Part shown: one piece after another, positions 26,398 through 33,749 of the stretch | Layout of the letters: the number at the start of each line of letters is the position of its first letter | Numbering within the stretch: the first letter of the stretch is position 1 | Origin: Hahella sp. KA22 | Lineage (GTDB): Bacteria; Pseudomonadota; Gammaproteobacteria; Pseudomonadales; Oleiphilaceae | Assembly: GCF_004135205.1 (NCBI RefSeq) | Contig: NZ_CP035490.1 | Location: forward strand, 930,001 to 994,000 | DNA length: 64,000 bases | Direction of reading: 5' to 3' | The notes under the pieces: generated by a model | What the model was told of the DNA's origin: nothing | What the model saw: the letters and a program-made list of their open reading frames with translations, nothing else | Databases searched by the model: none | Translations under genes and position numbers: made by a program

Positions 26398-27360
26398 TCA
26401 GTCCTTTTCCGCTTCCAGCAGGCGCATGAAAACCAGGGTGATTTCCGCGGTTTCCTCCGGCGCTTCGATCATCGGCGCGTGGCCGACGCCATCGATGATC
26501 ATCTTGCGTGAATTGGCGATCTGCCGGGTGAATACCTCCGCATTGCGGTAGTTGATCACCCGGTCTTCTTTCCCCCATAGCACCAGAGTAGGGCTTCTGA
26601 TATCCAGCAACACTTGCTTGAAGTCATACCTGTGTCGCTCTCTTACCAGCTCCGCGAATATATGATCGTAAATGCCGGTATTGGCGATGGCTTTTTCCGT
26701 GAGCACGGACTTGATCGGCCAGGGTATGAAGGGCTTGTCCTCCATGGCGAATTCCATGAGGGCGTCAAAATCCTCCGGCTTTCTTACGATCAACGGGTTT
26801 TCTCCCTTTTGCAGGCGCGTCTCCAGCTCGCTGGAATAGTCATACACGCCAGCGGGGTCCATCAGCACTAATGAAGCGACGCTGTCTGGATACTCGGCGG
26901 CGTACATCGAAGAAATCGCCCCGCCCATGGAATTTCCCATCAAGTGAAAACGGCTCAGGCCGGCGGCTTCGGTAAAGGCGCGCACGTAGCCGACCTGGTC
27001 GTCGATATCATAGGGAATGCTGGTGTCTTTGCTGCTGTCGCCGTGACCCAACAGGTCGAGGGCTACAATGTGATAGCGCGAGGGAAGATGGCGCATGAAG
27101 CGCAGCCAGTTTTCTTTGCTGGCGCCGAAACCATGCAGCAGCAGGATCGTTTCGGCGTCCGGCGGCGCCTGGTTTTCCAGATAAGCGAAATGACGCCCCT
27201 GGGTCTCCAGGCTTTTGGGAGTCACGCCCGCCTGGGAGCGTTCGAAGTCCATGGCGAGATCGTACAGGCCGTATTTAATCTCGGAACACGCCGACAGCAG
27301 GGTCAGCGCAGCGATGAGAAACCCGGCCCGGAAAATCTGAGCGGAATGAGACATGCGCAT
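26398..27360 (-). CDS. Alpha/beta-hydrolase lipoprotein (lipase/esterase-like)
   Basis: This 320-residue protein has a lipoprotein signal with lipobox LSAC (Cys near 25) and so is probably envelope-anchored. The alpha/beta-hydrolase core shows the oxyanion segment LLLHGFGASKENW, LDLLGHGDSS and the nucleophile elbow GNSMGGAISS. LVLWGKEDRVINYRN supplies the acid, and DGVGHAPMIEAPEE the catalytic His. The catalytic triad is therefore complete. The substrate is probably an ester, but specificity cannot be read. AGGA six bases upstream supports the first ATG. It is transcribed alone, divergent from the channel gene. Confidence 0.88.
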   Translation of the reverse strand: MRMSHSAQIFRAGFLIAALTLLSACSEIKYGLYDLAMDFERSQAGVTPKSLETQGRHFAYLENQAPPDAETILLLHGFGASKENWLRFMRHLPSRYHIVALDLLGHGDSSKDTSIPYDIDDQVGYVRAFTEAAGLSRFHLMGNSMGGAISSMYAAEYPDSVASLVLMDPAGVYDYSSELETRLQKGENPLIVRKPEDFDALMEFAMEDKPFIPWPIKSVLTEKAIANTGIYDHIFAELVRERHRYDFKQVLLDIRSPTLVLWGKEDRVINYRNAEVFTRQIANSRKMIIDGVGHAPMIEAPEETAEITLVFMRLLEAEKD

Positions 27361-27612
27361 GCTGTTTCCTGTAAATCCATACTGACAGACAGGAGCCCTG
27401 CGAGAGTCGTTGGACTGTGGATCTAAGGGCTGCCGTAAGCGGACATTTAATCAAATCCGGAGCCGCCGAGGCAACGGTCTAGCCTTGAATCTGAGTGGCG
27501 GCGCGGCCGAATTCTCCACACTGATCTACACTGAGATTGATCTGTAAATCAACGCGTCTTTTGCTTCTACATAAATATGACGCCCAGGCTGATTGCGGTG
27601 GAGAATCAGGCT

Positions 27613-28533
27613 ATGACCGCTGACACCCAACCCCCTGACGACAGTTATTGGCGCGACGCCGATCGCGAAGAAAGCGATGAGTTGAAGTTTCAGCTGGAGC
27701 AACGCGCCCGTACGGGCGAACCCATGCGCGGATTCAAGTTGAGCCGTGCGGAGCTGTCCGGGGTTGATCTGGTGCGGCGCAACGCCAAGGGCGGCTATCA
27801 ACTAGTGGAGTCCGATCTCTACCGCGCCAACCTGGAAGGGGCCCATTGCTTTCACTTGGATTTACGGGGCTCTTCCCTGATGAAAGCCAACCTCAGCAAG
27901 GCGAATTTACACTGCGCCAACCTGCAGGACTGCAACCTGTTGGGGGCGGTGTTTGAGCAGACCAAAATTGAACACATTCAGTGGGGCGAAAAACTGCTGC
28001 AGGAGAAGCTGGCGGAAAAGGCCTCCAATCGTGAGCAGAAGTTGGATTTGTATCAACAGGCGGAAGAAATCTATCGGCATTTGCGCAAGGTCGCGGAACA
28101 GCAGGGGCTTTTTGAAACCGCTGGCCATTTTTTCCAGAAAGAAATGCTGATGCGACGTTTTCAGCTGCCGCCATTCTCCGGCGCGCGCTTCGTCTCCAAG
28201 CTGGTGGACTTATTCTGCGGATACGGGGAGCGTCCCGACCGCGTCATTATTTTTTCCTGTCTTATGGTGCTGGCCTTCTCACTGATCTATTTCACCCTGG
28301 GCATCCGCGAAGGAGAGCAGGCCCTATACGCGGGCGGCGGCGCCAACCTGTGGTCGGAATTGCAGTATTTTCTGAGCTGTCTGTATTTCAGCGTCGTCAC
28401 CTTCACCACCCTGGGCTACGGAGACCTCGCCCCGGTGGGCCTCACCCGCGCGTTCGCCGCAACCGAAGCCTTTGTCGGCAGTTTCACTCTGGCGCTCTTT
28501 GTTGTCGTTTTCGTGAAGAAAATGACGCGATAG
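27613..28533 (+). CDS. Pentapeptide-repeat protein fused to a two-span K+ channel pore
   Basis: This protein of about 306 residues has a cytosolic N-terminus with pentapeptide repeats (YRANLEGAHCFHLDLRGSSLMKANLSKANL, split here as A(N/D)LxX units, about residues 65-120). A helical linker follows, then two membrane spans around a pore loop with the potassium selectivity filter TTLGYGD. The start at 27613 has GGAG nine bases upstream. The pentapeptide helix may be a regulatory or anchoring module for the channel. It probably conducts potassium as a tetramer. It is followed 97 bases later by the S8-like gene. Confidence 0.88.
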   Translation: MTADTQPPDDSYWRDADREESDELKFQLEQRARTGEPMRGFKLSRAELSGVDLVRRNAKGGYQLVESDLYRANLEGAHCFHLDLRGSSLMKANLSKANLHCANLQDCNLLGAVFEQTKIEHIQWGEKLLQEKLAEKASNREQKLDLYQQAEEIYRHLRKVAEQQGLFETAGHFFQKEMLMRRFQLPPFSGARFVSKLVDLFCGYGERPDRVIIFSCLMVLAFSLIYFTLGIREGEQALYAGGGANLWSELQYFLSCLYFSVVTFTTLGYGDLAPVGLTRAFAATEAFVGSFTLALFVVVFVKKMTR

Positions 28534-28630
28534 AAAGCCCGGTTGGAATCTGATCCCGCCGTTGTCTCTTCAGGACATGGGCTATAGTTAAACTAATTGT
28601 GACAGGACTGAAATATTCGGGAGCCGGCTT

Positions 28631-29545
28631 ATGGGATTCTCATATTTCATGGTCGCGGCGGTGTTGAGCGCTTCATGCAGTCTGGAGCCGCCAGCGCCTG
28701 CGCAGCCTTTATACAGGGTGGCGGTGATTGACCGTTTTTACCCTGGCGATGAGTTCTTCGCTTCCGAAGAAGACAAGGACATGGACGGGTGGCTCAACGG
28801 CATGGTCGATCTGGACCGCGACCGCAAGAGGGAGCCGCTTTACCATGGCGACATCGTCAGCCTGCTGGCCTCTGCTCCGCAAGTGGAGGTGACGCCCTAT
28901 CCTTTGACTCCCGGCCAGCCTGCGCAGGAAGAAATCCTGCGGCAGTTGGCGGAAGTACGCAAGCATGTCTTCTGGGGCGAGCCCATCGATGCGGTGGTGT
29001 TGTCCTGGGAGTCTTCCACCCTGGTCAGCGCGTTTGAAAAGCCCTTGCGTCTGGAAAATGTGGAAAGCTACAAAGCGGTCGTGCGCAGCTGGGCGGAACA
29101 TGATCCGGTATGGAGTCTCAGCTATCGCATCATTCGTCTGATGGAGGATCTGGCGGAAAGCGGCGTTCAGGTCTACACCATCGCCGGCAATGGCGGGCGC
29201 GGTATGGTGAATACTTATTCCTTTGCGGATGGCGTGGTGACGGTGGGCGCGGTGGAGGAGGAACTGGGCGACTTCATCGCCGATAACGAATTAGTGGATA
29301 CTCACGAGCAAGCGGCGTATTTCTTCCGGCTGGTGCTGGACGCTACTGGCGCTCCGGTAGGCTACGATGTGGACGGAGACGATTGCGCGGATGTGCCGGT
29401 AACCTGTCTTACAGGCTATTCACCGGAGCGTAAGGATTATCCGGCCAAGCCCTGGCCTCCGTTGAAAGGCTCTTCCTTCGCCGCGCCCATGGCGTTGCGC
29501 AGGCATCTTTTGGGCGATCAAAGCCACAGGTGCTCTGGGACCTGA
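28631..29545 (+). CDS. Subtilisin (S8)-like exported protein, possibly frameshifted at the 3' end
   Basis: This 304-residue protein has a short export signal with a Cys near residue 16 (weak lipobox). It shows the S8 landmarks in order: RVAVIDRF (Asp), YHGDIVSLL (His), IAGNGGRG (oxyanion Asn) and LKGSSFAAP (Ser in the GTSxAAP-type motif). The normal helix after the catalytic Ser is replaced by RRHLLGDQSHRCSGT and a stop. If one base were added near 29500, the reading would become RAGIFWAIKATGALGPEAN and then stop, which looks more protease-like. The gene may thus be shifted near its end. An S8 fold is likely; activity is uncertain. Confidence 0.6.
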   Translation: MGFSYFMVAAVLSASCSLEPPAPAQPLYRVAVIDRFYPGDEFFASEEDKDMDGWLNGMVDLDRDRKREPLYHGDIVSLLASAPQVEVTPYPLTPGQPAQEEILRQLAEVRKHVFWGEPIDAVVLSWESSTLVSAFEKPLRLENVESYKAVVRSWAEHDPVWSLSYRIIRLMEDLAESGVQVYTIAGNGGRGMVNTYSFADGVVTVGAVEEELGDFIADNELVDTHEQAAYFFRLVLDATGAPVGYDVDGDDCADVPVTCLTGYSPERKDYPAKPWPPLKGSSFAAPMALRRHLLGDQSHRCSGT

Positions 29546-29570
29546 AGCAAATTGAGGGGCGCTTCCGCTG

Positions 29571-30116
29571 TTACGCCACCAGGTTGCGGAAGCCTTTTTT
29601 CAAATACTCCATCTGATCCGCCAGAATGCGTCGATTGGCCAGATACAGATACTCATAGCGGTTCGGCGTATAAGGCACCGCCAGCAATTCCATGTTGCAC
29701 TCGCTCAACAAGCGCGCGCCTTTATGCCCGTTGCAGCGCTTGCAGGCCGTCACCACATTAGTCCACACGTTACGACCGCCACGGCTCAAGGGCACGATGT
29801 GGTCGCGGCTCAGCAGACTGTGGTGGAATTTTTCGCCGCAATACATGCAGCGGAAGCTGTCTCGGGAAAAAAGGTAGCGGTTGAGGAGGGGGGGAATGCT
29901 GCGCAGTTCTTTGGGGTCCTTGCGGCCGACGATGATCTGCGGCACGTCAATCGTGGACTGAACTCCTTGCGAGTTATACCCGCCATGCAGGGTGGAGCAT
30001 ATTTCTCCAAATGTATATAACGCCCTATCGCACACGATCTCAGTTACGGCGGCGTAAACATCCAGCCAACACTGAGGAAGTCCTGACGGCGTTATCTTGA
30101 GTACCATGGGATACAT
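29571..30116 (-). CDS. HNH endonuclease
   Basis: This protein of about 181 residues has an HNH nuclease core: the zinc Cys pair in FRCMYCGEKF, the HNH His in LSRDHIVPLSRGGRN, the Asn in TNVVTACKRCN and the second Cys pair. The upstream part (PQIIVGRKDPKELRSIPPLLNRYLFSRD) is typical of a widespread family of small chromosomal HNH proteins that are not part of mobile elements. ATG 30116 has AGAGG five bases upstream. The target is unknown. It is convergent with the S8-like gene. Confidence 0.88.
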   Translation of the reverse strand: MYPMVLKITPSGLPQCWLDVYAAVTEIVCDRALYTFGEICSTLHGGYNSQGVQSTIDVPQIIVGRKDPKELRSIPPLLNRYLFSRDSFRCMYCGEKFHHSLLSRDHIVPLSRGGRNVWTNVVTACKRCNGHKGARLLSECNMELLAVPYTPNRYEYLYLANRRILADQMEYLKKGFRNLVA

Positions 30117-30428
30117 GGACACCTCTGATCTTTCGTCAATTAGGCACGTTCCAGTGCTATATGAAATACATTTACTCTGACAGTTGTATTACAAGTGGGC
30201 GGTTTTTTCCATGTATTTCGGTAAATTAAGTGAGCAAGTCGATGATTTTTTGTACGCCGGGAACGGATTTTGTATTCCCGAAAGTTGTCAGCGCAAGCGC
30301 TGTGAAAATGGTGGGAAACGGTCGCCTAATGCTGCTTTCTTCTGCTGTCTGTTCTGTCATCAAAAGCCGAACGGTTCTTTCCCTCTGCTACACTTTCAAC
30401 ATCAGCCTTTCAGAGCAGGGATACGGAT
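30117..30428. other. 312-bp intergenic region before the KAP NTPase
   Basis: This region separates the divergent HNH and KAP genes. Short open frames at 30184-30432 and 30230-30490 overlap each other and the KAP start, and have no recognisable content. No repeat or terminator is seen; it should hold the two promoters. Confidence 0.5.
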
Positions 30429-32252
30429 ATGAGCGGGAGTATTTCAGAGGCGCAGTTGCAAGCGGCTGGAGGCGCGTCGACAGTGAGTAAAGCGTCGCTG
30501 TCCGCCTATAGTCCTTCCACCCAAATCGCCTCAGAGACCAGCAGCGACGAGGACCTGCTCAACCGGTCGCCTCTGGCGGATACCCTGGCCGGCTTTCTGG
30601 CCGCCCCCGCTAACAATGGTCACCAAACCATTGGGCTCATGGGGGATTGGGGCGTTGGCAAAACTTCGTTTGTTCAGCAGTTGAAGAAGACGCTGCGAGA
30701 AAAGTACGGTGAGGAGCAGCCCTTTCTGTTTGGCGAGTACAACGCCTGGAAATATGAACATACGGAGAGTCCTCAGGCCGGGCTGGCGCAGGAGACGATC
30801 AAGGCGCTGTCGGCGTTTACAACACCGGCAGGGAAGGGGCTATCCGCTTCCTTGAAGCTTAATATGATCGGAAAGGCGCTTTTTTCGCTGGCGGCGACGC
30901 TTATCCTCATTCTCGCCGCGCTGCATTTTCTAAAAGCCTATGTAGGATTCAACACCTGGGCGACAAACCTAATTGGCGACGGAATGGTGTCCTGGCTGAT
31001 GTCCGCCAGCGTTGTACTGGCGGCGTCCTCCATCCTGTATTTGCTGTACCTGGGATATCACAACCGGCAAAAATTGCTGCTGACTTTCAAGTTCGGCTGG
31101 AAACTGAAGTCAGAGCGCATTTGTATCTTCGCCGCCGTGTTGGGATTGCAGATCGTATTCTGGTGCGTGCAATACACGGACGACACTTCCGTGTTTTCCT
31201 CGGGGATCGGAAAAATCGCCGCGCATATCCCCGCATTGCTGCTGGCGGGTTCCTACAAGTACTTTCAAACCGTCTGGGCGAGCCCCATGGCGCCGGAGTT
31301 GAACACTTATCTGCGTCTGTCTACCTACGGTCACTACCTGGGGACCGCTCCGGTCATGCACAACCATCTGCAATCGCTCTGCGAGCTGCGGCTGAACCCC
31401 AAAAAAGGGCCGCAGAGCCGCTTTCTGCTGGTCGTGGAGGATTTGGATCGCTGCAGTTATGAAAACATCGTCAAAACTTTTGAAACCCTCCGCCTGGTGA
31501 TGAACATTCCGCGCGTCACCGTGATTATCGCCATTAATCAACAAATCGCCCTGACGGCGCTGGCGATGCACTACGAAAAACTGGCGCCGCAACACAAATG
31601 GCAGAATCCGCAGGCGATTGCGCGGGATTATCTGGCGAAAGTCATGCATATACCCATTACGCTCAGCGAGCCGGATGCGGCCGCCGTAACGCGCTATGTG
31701 GGTAGCGTTTGCGGCGACCAGGCTGACCCTCCGCAGGAAGTTTCCCACATGGCGATTCATAAACTGCTGCCCGATTCCACGGCTCGCGCCAACGCGGAAG
31801 GCATGGCGCCCCAGCAAGAACAGGCGTTTTACTACTGGCTGGAGCATTTCAAGCTCAGTAATCCCAGGCAAATCAAGCGCCTGTATAACGGCTATAACCT
31901 GTTGCGCGCTTACTTGCGGGAAGACTGGCTGCAGACGGAGGATGAAGCGCCCGGCCTGAGCGCGCAACGGCAACCTTTCGCCTATCCCATGATGGTTGCG
32001 CTGTTTGCGATGGAATACGCCAATGATCGTCCAGATCAGCTTGGCGAGAAAGGACTGCACTACTGGAAAAAGTTCCTGCGCGGCGAGCGGGTGAAACCGT
32101 TGGAAGACGGCGACAGCCTGGGGCGTATCGATCATGAGGTTCTGATGATTCTTAAAGAGCCTGCATGGGAGGATAAACTCGTCCCCGCGCTCAAGGCGTT
32201 TGTATTGCCCGCCACTGAAACCGAGGAGATTGAGCCTGTGCTGAAGGGCTGA
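30429..32252 (+). CDS. KAP-family P-loop NTPase with membrane insert
   Basis: This 607-residue protein has a Walker A motif GDWGVGKTS (about 72-80) and a Walker B region LVVEDLDRC (about 332-340). Four hydrophobic spans lie between them (about 146-270), the typical insertion of KAP NTPases. KAP proteins assemble at membranes and have been linked to signalling and, in bacteria, to defence or phage exclusion, but this gene stands alone. No toxin, restriction or reverse-transcriptase gene is adjacent; the nearest neighbour is an HNH gene in the opposite direction. Function is therefore open. Confidence 0.88.
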   Translation: MSGSISEAQLQAAGGASTVSKASLSAYSPSTQIASETSSDEDLLNRSPLADTLAGFLAAPANNGHQTIGLMGDWGVGKTSFVQQLKKTLREKYGEEQPFLFGEYNAWKYEHTESPQAGLAQETIKALSAFTTPAGKGLSASLKLNMIGKALFSLAATLILILAALHFLKAYVGFNTWATNLIGDGMVSWLMSASVVLAASSILYLLYLGYHNRQKLLLTFKFGWKLKSERICIFAAVLGLQIVFWCVQYTDDTSVFSSGIGKIAAHIPALLLAGSYKYFQTVWASPMAPELNTYLRLSTYGHYLGTAPVMHNHLQSLCELRLNPKKGPQSRFLLVVEDLDRCSYENIVKTFETLRLVMNIPRVTVIIAINQQIALTALAMHYEKLAPQHKWQNPQAIARDYLAKVMHIPITLSEPDAAAVTRYVGSVCGDQADPPQEVSHMAIHKLLPDSTARANAEGMAPQQEQAFYYWLEHFKLSNPRQIKRLYNGYNLLRAYLREDWLQTEDEAPGLSAQRQPFAYPMMVALFAMEYANDRPDQLGEKGLHYWKKFLRGERVKPLEDGDSLGRIDHEVLMILKEPAWEDKLVPALKAFVLPATETEEIEPVLKG

Positions 32253-32326
32253 AGCAGAACCCCCCAACCTTTACCCGATACCATTTCCCGCCGCATACCA
32301 GTAAAGTGAGTCTTTAAGGCAGGTTA

Positions 32327-33172
32327 TTGATCGTACGTTTTATGCTGAGTAGAGTTTTGGGCGGGTGTTTGCGGCCGCTGATTATCGCCGTGACAGTATT
32401 CCTTTCCGCTTGCGCAGAGACTACATCCAGTCCGCAACTGCATCTGGGCGATGCGGATCTGGATTGGGTTGGGCGCAAAGTTTTTCAAAATGAATGCGCG
32501 GGCAAGCGCGAATGTCTGGTGACCTGGAATCAGGGAGAGGCGTTTCCCTCCCTGGGAATTGGTCATTTCATCTGGTACCCCGCGGGTATCGAGGAGAAGT
32601 TCAAGGAAAGCTTTCCTCTGCTGTTTCAATACATGCTGACGCAAGGCGTGGTCGCTCCCTCCTGGATGCTGGAGCTGGACCCGCTTGACGCCCCCTGGCC
32701 AACCCGACAGGCGTTTCTGGCCGTCCAGAACAGTCCGCAAGTCGAGGAACTGAGGGGCTTTCTGGAGCGCACCAAAGCGCAGCAGGTGGCCTTTATGTTT
32801 CAGCGGGCGTCCACGTCGTTGGAGGCGATCATTGACTCAGCGCCGGTCGGCAGCCATGAAACCATCCGTCTGCGGGTCATGCGCTTGAGCGAAACCCGCG
32901 GAGGGGCCTATGCGCTGATTGATTACGTCAACTTTAAAGGCGACGGCCTGTCGGAATCGGAGCGCTACAAAGGCGAGGGCTGGGGCCTGAAGCAGGTGCT
33001 GGAGGAAATGGATCGCTTTGAGCAGGGAAGGACGCCTTTGCTGGCGTTCCGCATGGCGGCGATCTACGTGCTGGAACGGCGGGCGCATAACGCCGCAAAT
33101 CCTATCGAAAAGGAAAAATGGCTGCCGGGATGGAAAAACCGGCTGACCACATACACGGACCCGGAGGCTTAG
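32327..33172 (+). CDS. Conserved lipoprotein of unknown function
   Basis: This 281-residue protein has a lipoprotein signal (FLSAC, Cys about 29). The start is probably TTG 32327, with AAGG seven bases upstream; ATG 32342 is an alternative that keeps the signal. The mature N-terminus VGRKVFQNECAGKRECLVTWNQGEAFPSLGIGHFIWYPAG contains conserved-looking Glu, Trp and His residues that faintly recall a lysozyme-like fold, but I cannot assign an activity. The gene is followed directly by arfB, whose GTG start is six bases after this stop codon, so the two are likely co-transcribed. Confidence 0.7.
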   Translation: MIVRFMLSRVLGGCLRPLIIAVTVFLSACAETTSSPQLHLGDADLDWVGRKVFQNECAGKRECLVTWNQGEAFPSLGIGHFIWYPAGIEEKFKESFPLLFQYMLTQGVVAPSWMLELDPLDAPWPTRQAFLAVQNSPQVEELRGFLERTKAQQVAFMFQRASTSLEAIIDSAPVGSHETIRLRVMRLSETRGGAYALIDYVNFKGDGLSESERYKGEGWGLKQVLEEMDRFEQGRTPLLAFRMAAIYVLERRAHNAANPIEKEKWLPGWKNRLTTYTDPEA

Positions 33173-33177
33173 TCATC

Positions 33178-33597
33178 GTGCTGGAGATTTCCAACAAAGT
33201 CAGCATTCCCGACCATGAAATTGACATGCAGGCCATCCGCGCACAAGGCGCCGGGGGACAGAACGTCAACAAAGTGTCCTCCGCCGTGCATCTGCGCTTT
33301 GATATCAGGGCGTCTTCCTTGCCTGAGGTATACAAGGAAAGACTGCTTGAATTAAACGATCAACGTATCACCAAGGATGGCGTCATCGTCATCAAAGCGC
33401 AGCAATATCGCACCCAGGAACAGAATCGCGAGGATGCGTTGGCGCGGCTGAAAGAGGTTATCGTCGGAGCGATGGCGACGCGTAAAAAACGTATCGCCAC
33501 CAAGCCCACCAAAGGCTCCCAGGCTCGACGTCTGGAGGGCAAGACCAAACGCGCCAAGGTCAAATCCGCCCGCGGGCGGGTGAGCCGTTACGACTGA
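33178..33597 (+). CDS. arfB: Alternative ribosome-rescue factor ArfB (peptidyl-tRNA hydrolase)
   Basis: This 139-residue protein starts at GTG 33178 (GGAGG about 11 bases upstream), giving the exact family N-terminus LEISNKVSIPDHEIDMQAIRAQGAGGQNVNKVSS. It has the GGQ motif in GAGGQNVNK, which hydrolyses peptidyl-tRNA in the ribosomal A site. The C-terminal tail (KRIATKPTKGSQARRLEGKTKRAKVKSARGRV) is rich in Lys and Arg and enters the empty mRNA channel of stalled ribosomes. The length is typical. Repeat copy B begins 11 bases after its stop codon and may form its transcript end. Confidence 0.95.
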   Translation: MLEISNKVSIPDHEIDMQAIRAQGAGGQNVNKVSSAVHLRFDIRASSLPEVYKERLLELNDQRITKDGVIVIKAQQYRTQEQNREDALARLKEVIVGAMATRKKRIATKPTKGSQARRLEGKTKRAKVKSARGRVSRYD

Positions 33598-33607
33598 TTT
33601 ATAGTAT

Positions 33608-33746
33608 TATTAACATGGCAATGATATTGGCATGTTAATCACCAGGCGCATGGACGCGCCTGCGCGGCGACAAGCCGCGGGAGACAGGGCCTGACCTGTG
33701 CAGGCCCTGTCGTTGCAGACAAATAGAAGGAAGCTATTTGTCTGCC
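33608..33746 (-). repeat. Five-hairpin dispersed element, copy B
   Basis: The reverse complement is identical over all 139 bases to copy A at 20168-20306. It lies between two convergent genes: 11 bases after the arfB stop codon and three bases after the stop codon of the leftward nucleotidase gene. Relative to the adjacent leftward gene it is in the opposite orientation to copy A, so the element is not tied to one direction of transcription. Five stem-loops in a row could stop transcription from both sides. Confidence 0.9.
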
Positions 33747-33749
33747 TGA

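Noticed and set aside
31110-32267. A 385-codon open frame antisense to the KAP NTPase gene
   Set aside because: The KAP gene has clear Walker motifs; the antisense product is Arg/Gln/His-rich and unrecognisable.
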